A stretch of 14,793 bases of DNA from NCBI GenBank assembly GCA_938021455.1, contig CALIGP010000236.1, positions 1 to 14,793 of the forward strand, in the 5' to 3' direction. Positions 7,701-13,000 of the stretch are shown here, piece after piece. The notes under the pieces are model-generated. The model saw only the letters and a program-made list of their open reading frames with translations, searched no databases and was not told the origin of the DNA. Position numbers and translations under genes: made by a program. This DNA comes from an uncultured Lewinella sp. GTDB taxonomy: Bacteria > Bacteroidota > Bacteroidia > Chitinophagales > Saprospiraceae. Each line of letters begins with the position of its first letter. The stretch's first letter is position 1.

Positions 7701-8371
7701 GGTCTGACAACTTTACCCCTGGCGCCAGTGGCGACAACTATATCAACTTATTCGACGCCGGAGATGAAGCCAAAATCAAATTCGAGATAACGAACGGTGG
7801 CAAACACGAAATTCGACTACGCCTGCGGGTCGGGGAAGCCGCTGGTACAACAACCAATCTTATCACGGAATACACCATCACCGTTGATGGTGAGGTCCTA
7901 TCGACGGTGCTTGACGAGTCAACCCTGTCTACCCTGCAAGATGATACCTACTGGGGAGAATTAGTTGGTACCGTTGAAAACCTATCCATCGGCATGCACA
8001 CACTGTCCGTACGTGCTGACCGGGATTGGCTAAAGTTTGATCGCTTCTGCTTCGGTAATGCAGATGCTACCAGCCTGTTCGGAGGGGAGTCGTTCGTAAG
8101 GGTTAACCTACAGCTAAGCCCCAATCCTAACCATGGCAATTTCACTCTACAGCTATCTTCACCAAGCCCCATTTCCCTTACCGAAGCAACGCTCTATAAC
8201 CTTGTTGGTAGTGTAGTGGCAATAAGCTCTCTTAGCCACCTACCCGCCCGAGAGACAAGCGTGGAACTACAGTATCAAAATCTCAACCTCCCCGCAGGCG
8301 TTTACTTGCTTCGTCTGAAATCAAATAGCAGACAGGTTGGCCCAGTGCAACGGGTGATGATTTTGGAGTAA
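4748..8371 (+). CDS. Secreted glycoside hydrolase family 9 (endoglucanase-type) with three CBM6-like modules and T9SS type A sorting domain
   Basis: This 1207-residue modular enzyme is predicted to cleave beta-1,4-glucan (cellulose or related) outside the cell or at its surface. A signal peptide spans residues 1-28 (hydrophobic core, then LVA with Gln29 as the likely mature end). An N-terminal Ig-like CelD_N domain runs about 33-142 (IRIDQFGY, SKVAVI). The GH9 (alpha/alpha)6 catalytic domain runs about 145-642. GGWFDAGDPNKYV contains Asp209 and Asp212, the latter the expected catalytic base. A His-containing block at 547-556 and NGPWAYNEPAIYY with Glu624, the expected catalytic acid, follow. 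Three homologous modules come next at 660-796, 814-950 and 965-1101. The C-terminal T9SS type A sorting domain is about 1119-1207 (LSPNPNHGNF, then LPAGVYLLRL). The ATG at 4748 gives an ideal signal peptide. It is a single gene between two hairpin regions, convergent with recA. GH9 assignment is strong; exact substrate and endo/exo mode are inferred. Confidence 0.95.
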   Translation: MQKKRSSFFSKPIFPILLFFLSFSTLVAQEVLEDRNFIRIDQFGYMTEASKVAVIALAIDGYNAGNGLAINPGEKVEVINTATNEIAYSDFAKIWNGGSVDGLSGDRGAWFDFTALKATGDYRIRLTKLDGSVAESYDFRIADDVYHVVLRKAVNFFYYQRFNQAKTAEFASGEPWTDGAWFDRPNQEKAVKELDNPSSTRDLSGGWFDAGDPNKYVTFAVDAVHALLTTYDNNPSFWNTFDLEIPESSNNTPDLLDEIKFEIDWIKRMQLYDPNEATGGIIQKMGILNDGAYVSPPSTDTRARWHNGVCTSSSITGAGMLAHAALSYKRAGIWPEEVTELTDRAIKAWNYYEESPNKSERCDDGRIEAGDADGPGDQYATEHLALAAAAAVYLFELTGEQKYDDFVKANFREARPWKATDWGVYRAHQGEALMYYTKNPNADAGARQEILAKKTAQDKSEGPNYKLAERDNLYRAKPIYFNWGSNSLISRHASDVQDFLVYNLKPDNRDAYTERAQSIINYLHGTNPSGICHLSNMYQYGGDLCADEMWHSWFHLGSRFDNIDGNNVGPAPGFISGGPNPQGQASMPIKLGTHTFSARAGEQPDQKAFSVDNNWQNGPWAYNEPAIYYQAAYIKALSFFATGMAPAGRTGQGFGSINDCSDAEADFSVAADVGANGTVEEDTNTSGSSGGSSIALFDAGDAATVKFFVAQAGRFDLAVRVRVGEAVGTETNLADKYTLALDGNEQAYTFDVTSVSGLEGDTYWGEIVLVNASLSTGEHTLTVTANNDWLKLDRVCWRDPNSVPEPPDTGGDFCLEAEAAFTVVDDAGENGGIRVDDFTPGASDGKYLNMFDVGDEVSIIIELDEAGITDLRFRLRVGEASGTETNLADKYIISVDGNTVSTVLDESTISGLEGDTYWGEIVAEGLDLSLGDHTVNIRSNNSWLKFDRLCVEPQDGGGSEISFDCQEVESVFEVVTDVGTNSTVRSDNFTPGASGDNYINLFDAGDEAKIKFEITNGGKHEIRLRLRVGEAAGTTTNLITEYTITVDGEVLSTVLDESTLSTLQDDTYWGELVGTVENLSIGMHTLSVRADRDWLKFDRFCFGNADATSLFGGESFVRVNLQLSPNPNHGNFTLQLSSPSPISLTEATLYNLVGSVVAISSLSHLPARETSVELQYQNLNLPAGVYLLRLKSNSRQVGPVQRVMILE
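6725..8050 (+). repeat. Three tandem CBM6-like modules of identical length in the GH9 protein
   Basis: The modules cover 6725-7135, 7187-7597 and 7640-8050. Each is exactly 137 residues, starting and ending with a cysteine (Cys660/796, 814/950, 965/1101), and the three align almost without gaps. Shared landmarks are an acidic start (EAE or similar), FDAGDE-like, RVGEA-GT-TNL, DTYWGE, LS-G-HT and WLK-DR-C. The acidic start and the terminal WLKFDR strand resemble CBM6/CBM35-type beta-sandwiches, hence the carbohydrate-binding inference. The first and last cysteine of each module probably pair. Linkers are short and contain Pro or Gly (797-813, 951-964). DNA sequences have diverged, so the duplications are not recent. 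Confidence 0.85.
8102..8368 (+). other. T9SS type A C-terminal sorting domain of the GH9 protein
   Basis: Residues 1119-1207 carry LSPNPNHGNFTLQL, a central LYNLVGSVV strand and LPAGVYLLRL followed by a basic stretch ending at the stop. This is the classical Por-secretion-system type A tail that directs export across the outer membrane and is usually cleaved by PorU, with attachment to the surface in many species. Confidence 0.9.
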
Positions 8372-8400
8372 AAAACAACTTACCTATTGACGCAAAAAGG

Positions 8401-8451
8401 AAGGCCGGCGTCCAGTCTTACCCCATTGAGGTAATGCTGGATGCCGGCCTT
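8401..8451. terminator. Bidirectional terminator hairpin between GH9 and recA
   Basis: The stem AAGGCCGGC (8401-8409) pairs with GCCGGCCTT (8443-8451). It continues after one mismatch through TCCAG/CTGGA (8411-8415 with 8437-8441) and an inner TTACC/GGTAA. It is followed by TTTT on the plus strand and preceded by an A5 tract about two bases out, giving a T tract on the minus strand. It lies 30 nt after the GH9 stop and suits both convergent genes. Confidence 0.85.
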
Positions 8452-8457
8452 TTAACC

Positions 8458-8478
8458 TTGACTCCCCAAGGGAGTCAA
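8458..8478. terminator. Second hairpin downstream of recA
   Basis: TTGACTCCC (8458-8466) and GGGAGTCAA (8470-8478) form a perfect 9-bp stem with a 3-nt loop, 30 nt past the recA stop. There is no T tract on either side, so it may assist the neighbouring terminator or protect the recA mRNA 3' end. Confidence 0.5.
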
Positions 8479-8507
8479 TTGGTATTGCCTGAGTAGAGCA
8501 AGCTTGG

Positions 8508-9590
8508 CTAAGCCTCTACTGCAGCGTCTGCTTTCTTTCCCTTACCGTTGCTGGCTGCGGGGGCAGTTTCTTCTTCTTCAAGGCCCATCAGCCTTGCCTT
8601 TACCTTTGCTTCGATTTCCTCGGCCACTTCCGGGTTGTCCATCATGAACTGCTTCGCAGCTTCACGCCCCTGAGCGATTTTGGCATCGCCGTAAGCATAC
8701 CAGGCACCAGACTTAGCGATGATATCCTGGTCAACGCCTAGGTCAACGATTTCACCTCTCTTGGAAATACCTTCTCCGTACATGATATCAAACTCCGCGA
8801 CGCGGAATGGAGCGGCTAATTTATTCTTGGCCACTTTCACTTTCACGTGGTTACCAACGACATTACCTTCTTTGTCTTGGATGGCAGCACCGGAGCGGCG
8901 GATATCCAAACGAACAGAAGCATAGAACTTAAGCGCATTACCGCCCGTCGTCGTTTCGGGATTACCGAACATAACGCCAATCTTCTCCCGCAGCTGATTG
9001 ATGAAAATACAGCAACATCCAGTCTTACCGATGGTACCAGTAAGCTTACGCATTGCCTGCGACATAAGGCGGGCTTGCAGGCCCATTTTGCTGTCTCCCA
9101 TTTCTCCTTCTATTTCCGCACGGGGAACGAGAGCGGCAACCGAGTCAACAACGAGAATGTCAACGGCGCCAGAGCGGATGAGGTTCTCAGCGATTTCCAG
9201 TGCCTGCTCGCCATTGTCTGGCTGGGAGATTAAAAGATTATCTGTGTCTACCCCAAGCTTCTCAGCGTAGAACCGATCAAAAGCATGCTCCGCATCAACG
9301 ATGGCAGCGATACCTCCACGCTTCTGACATTCTGCGATAGCATGGATGGCCAAGGTTGTCTTACCCGAAGATTCCGGGCCATAAATTTCGATGATCCGTC
9401 CTTTAGGAAGACCACCAATACCAAGTGCAACGTCAAGTCCGAGAGAGCCCGTAGGAATAGCTTCCACATTTGCTGCCTGGCTTTCCCCAAGTCGCATGAT
9501 GGTGCCTTTTCCATAAGCCTTATCCAGACGATCAATCGTCATTTGAAGTGCTTTTAGCTTAGCGGCGGTTTCTTTGTTTATATCTGCCAT
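8508..9590 (-). CDS. recA: Recombinase RecA
   Basis: RecA is the ATP-dependent strand-exchange protein of homologous recombination and DNA repair. The 360-residue product contains the Walker A GPESSGKTT at 71-79, the catalytic Glu101 (VDAEHAF), the Walker B strand LVVDS at 146-150, DNA-binding loop 1 around 160-170, and loop 2 in FGNPETTTGGNALKF from 208. The C-terminus is a typical acidic and Ala/Lys-rich tail (EEEETAPAA). The GCCCIFINQLREKIG segment is characteristic of Bacteroidota RecA. The ATG at 9588-9590 was chosen because MADINKE matches homologues and leaves room for the promoter at 9632-9662. An in-frame extension upstream to 9674 would run through the promoter and is unlikely. It is transcribed alone and convergent with the GH9 gene. 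No LexA-type box was recognised. Confidence 0.98.
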   Translation of the reverse strand: MADINKETAAKLKALQMTIDRLDKAYGKGTIMRLGESQAANVEAIPTGSLGLDVALGIGGLPKGRIIEIYGPESSGKTTLAIHAIAECQKRGGIAAIVDAEHAFDRFYAEKLGVDTDNLLISQPDNGEQALEIAENLIRSGAVDILVVDSVAALVPRAEIEGEMGDSKMGLQARLMSQAMRKLTGTIGKTGCCCIFINQLREKIGVMFGNPETTTGGNALKFYASVRLDIRRSGAAIQDKEGNVVGNHVKVKVAKNKLAAPFRVAEFDIMYGEGISKRGEIVDLGVDQDIIAKSGAWYAYGDAKIAQGREAAKQFMMDNPEVAEEIEAKVKARLMGLEEEETAPAASNGKGKKADAAVEA

Positions 9591-9631
9591 TTTTGTTTTA
9601 TTGAAAGTACTGCTTTTGTTTTGTTGTGACA

Positions 9632-9662
9632 CAAATATAAACACAAGCAAACTATCGCGCAA
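9632..9662 (-). promoter_or_regulatory. Predicted recA promoter, Bacteroidota type
   Basis: On the minus strand a TTG (9662-9660) is followed after 20 nt by TATATTTG (9639-9632). This exactly matches the primary sigma-factor consensus TTG-N17-23-TAnnTTTG known from Bacteroides and Flavobacterium. Transcription should begin near 9625, giving a leader of roughly 35 nt before the recA ATG. A second TAnnTTTG match (TATTTTTG, 9689-9682) lacks a partner TTG. Confidence 0.75.
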
Positions 9663-9689
9663 CACTTTACACATAAAAAAGCAAAAATA

Positions 9690-9896
9690 TTTTCACTTTA
9701 TGACGATAAGAGTCGATTTGTAATCTTTTTGCGTAATGTTTTTGTTTGAAAAGTGACCGCCTAGGTTCATTGCTCCCTATTACCTGCCCTTGCACCTGCG
9801 TCCCTCGCCCAAAAAGAAGCGGCTGGCAAATATGAGTCATCCCGGAGTTTGGGTAATATTTCCTGTATTTTCTCCCATGTCCCCAGTTAGATCGGT
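9690..9896. other. Non-coding spacer with no recognised feature
   Basis: This is the middle of the 477-base gap between recA and the surface-protein gene. It is AT-rich near the recA side and more GC-balanced towards the terminator. I see no convincing gene, repeat, tRNA or known structured RNA in it. Open frames crossing it begin or end inside the terminator or promoter and show no recognisable protein pattern. Confidence 0.6.
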
Positions 9897-9960
9897 ATAA
9901 AAAAGCGATCAGCGAACAGCATTCAGAGCCGTTTTGCCTGAATGCTGTCCGCTGATCGCT
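9897..9960 (-). terminator. Strong intrinsic terminator of the SprB-repeat gene
   Basis: Arms 9904-9926 and 9938-9960 pair over 22 bp with one internal mismatch (9915/9949) around an 11-nt loop. On the minus strand the stem is followed by a T run (plus-strand A run at 9899-9904), as expected of a Rho-independent terminator. It lies about 107 nt after the stop at 10068 and insulates recA from read-through. Confidence 0.9.
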
Positions 9961-10067
9961 AAAAATCATACTCTTTGCCAGAATACATGGTCATCTCACT
10001 CAAAAATTAGGGATGAGTCATGTTTGCCAGCCGCAAACTGAGTTCAAATGAACCGCAAGTAGTTTTT

Positions 10068-13000
10068 TTAACGGAGCACCGTAACGTCCCCTCGATAAAC
10101 CAGCTTCACATTATCCAGAAACTCTACCTCCACTACGTAAACGAATACCCCTGGGTTAACGGGCTTTCCATTTTGTCCATCTCCTTCCCACAGCTTGATA
10201 CCATCAAGGCAATTGGGGTCGAAGTTGGTTTCGGAGAAAAGAAGACCTCCCCAACGATCATAGACCTGAACAGAGTTAACTCTTCGAACGCCCTGGCAAG
10301 CGAAAATGCGGAAGTCTTCATTTCGGCCATCTCGGTTCGGGCTGAAGACATTCGGGATATAAACGTTTCGGTTAGCATCCACATCCACAAAGATGTTAGC
10401 AAAAGCCTGACAGCCATTCATGTTCGTGACCTGGAAGGTATAGTCCCTGCTCTCAAAGGGGAACAGTAACGGATTACGAACGGTATCTGAGCTCAGGAAA
10501 TCCGGTGGTGTCCATAAGAATTCATAGACATCACCGGCGGGGCTGATGAGTGGATTGAGCCTCGTGAGGCTATCGCCTAACTCGACGGTAATTTCCTCGG
10601 GTAGGTCAATGATGATCTGCGGTGGCTGATTGACACTGAAGGTTTGATCTGCAGAACAACCTACACTGTCAAAGACGGTGACGACTACTTCTCCAGCAAA
10701 GGCACTACCCGCCTGACCGACGTTGATGCGGAAACCATCATTGTTAACGGAGAAAGAGAAATCCTCGATTCCATTGGAAGTACCGCCGAAGGCTGTGTCG
10801 ATCAACACGGGCGTCGTCTCTCCAAAGCAGAGCGGCTCCTCAATGGGCAGAACGTTGAAGGTAATGGCCTCTGGCTCTCCGATGGTATAGGAGACGCTGT
10901 CCTGACAACCTTCCACATCCGTAACGGTAACAGAGTACGTTCCCGGCAACAGGTCACTTGCCAGCGGAGAGTCCGCCGCAGCAACATTACCTGACCAAGC
11001 ATAAGGGTTCGCCGCCAGATCGTTATTATTAGTACTGCTAATAAAGACGTTGATCCGACCATTGGCATCTCCGGCGCATCGGACGGTTTCCGTTGACAGC
11101 GCCTGATCGACCGTAAGCGTAAGTGGATCTGGCTCGCGGATAACAAATGATTCTGCTGCGGGAGAACAGCCATTCATATCAGTGATCTGAACCTGGTAGG
11201 CGTTACCTGCTGCCAGGTTGCTAATGCTATTGTCCGTGTCCGTTGAAGCTGCGCCCCAATCGAAATTATAGCCTGGTGTACCGCCGGTAACAATGGCGGT
11301 GGCCGTACCATCCGTCAGTCCATTACAGCTTACGGACTCCGTTTCCAGCATTACTTCAAAAGCGTCAGGGCTACGAATAGTATCGACGAAAGATTCACTA
11401 CAAACACCATCCGTAACCCGCACAGTAATGGGTCCACGAGCAAGATTGTCCTCTGTATCCATCATCACTCCGAAGGCGTTCCCTCCGGTAGCCGGCCACA
11501 GAAAATCATAGGTTCCCTGCGTTCCATCCGAATAGCTTGCCGTGAAGGTAGCCGAACCATCCATCACCATATCATCTGGACAGCTAACCGGTGTAAGTTG
11601 AAAAGTACCGGTGATGGCTGGCGGATCGACCAATACAAAAGTGGTATCGAAAGCCGGCAGACAACCATTAGCATCCGTAATGGTGACGGTATAACTGCCC
11701 GCAGTCAGATTCGTGAAGGCAGGGTTTTGGATGGGCGCACCAAAAGGATCGGTAGACCATACATAATTATAGGTACCGTCCGCATTAGGAGTGCCACCTA
11801 ACGGATTAACGAAAATACTACCGTTAGCGTCCTCCGGGCATTGGGGATTATTGATGACAAACTCATCCAGGAATACTTCTCCGGGACTAACGACAACGCC
11901 AGGCGCGAAAGCAGTACAAGAGTTGGAGGTGATCACTTCTACGGCATAATTCCCTACCGGAAGATTAGCACCAGTCGTTGCTGTATTTGCTACAGGGCTA
12001 CCCAAAGTCCCATCGGGGTTAACCCGGAACCAGGTGATTCGGGTAATCGTTTCGCCCATTGGTGGCACAGCAACTACAGTTAGTTGGCCATCAACATCTC
12101 CGGGACAAGAAATGAAGCTCGTGTCAACCGGATTTAGTAGCGCGCCCGCAGGTGCATTGATGGTAAAACGAGCCGTGTCGGTACAGCCGTTCATATCTGT
12201 CACGATGAGCATATAATTGGTATCCGCGCTCAAGCTGGTCAGGGACATCCCCGGCGTGATGGTGTCCATCGCCATGTCGAGGCTATCGTTTACCCAGCGG
12301 TATTCGTAGGGCATAGTGCCGCCAGCAACGGCGGCCGTTACAGTACCGTCGTTACCGGTTGTACAGGTTTCATTGGTAATCGTCAGGTTATCGTCAATCT
12401 CCAGGAGATCAGGCTGGGTAATGGTAATGGTATCCGTCGTTTCACAGCCTGCCGGATCTTCATCCCGGAGGACGATCACGTAAGTTCCCGTATCCAGGCC
12501 TGAGAAAGGGAGAGGGTCATTATTGACAATTAGTCTTTCAGGACCAACGATCGAAGTAGACAGATTTACAATTCGGGCGAAATAATCCCCAAACGGTGCA
12601 GCACCAGTGACCGTACCGCTAACGTTAATCACGGCGTTGGCATCTTCAAAGCAGGCGATGCTATCAATCGTAAAGTTGATGCCCAATATTTTTTCTGCAG
12701 AAAGGGTAAAAAGGGAGGTATCGGCACATCCTTCGCTATCGGTTACGAAGACTTCGTATTCGCCGGGGAGAAGATTGTCCCGGAAGGAAGTCGACACACC
12801 AGTATCTGTACCCAACGCTCCTGGCCACTCAATACTATAGGGACCAACGCCACCCTGAGCACCTACGGCAATGGAACCATCCGGCGCTCCGGAACAGGTA
12901 GCATCATCAATATTCATGGTCGGGGTGGTTACCGGATCGGGATCGCCGAGTGGACCAATATCCGTGCTGCTACAAATGCCATTCGGTGCCGTAACCGTCA

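Noticed and set aside
9591..9674. N-terminal extension of RecA by 28 residues
   Set aside because: The extra residues have no RecA similarity, and the region contains an exact Bacteroidota promoter; MADINKE at 9590 is the better start.
9667..9969. Minus-strand open frame of 100 codons in the recA upstream gap
   Set aside because: It starts inside the terminator hairpin, runs through the recA upstream region, and shows no family pattern or ribosome binding site.
10020..10469. Plus-strand open frame of 149 codons opposite the C-terminal domain of the surface protein
   Set aside because: It is antisense to a strongly supported gliding-motility C-terminal domain and has no recognisable homology.
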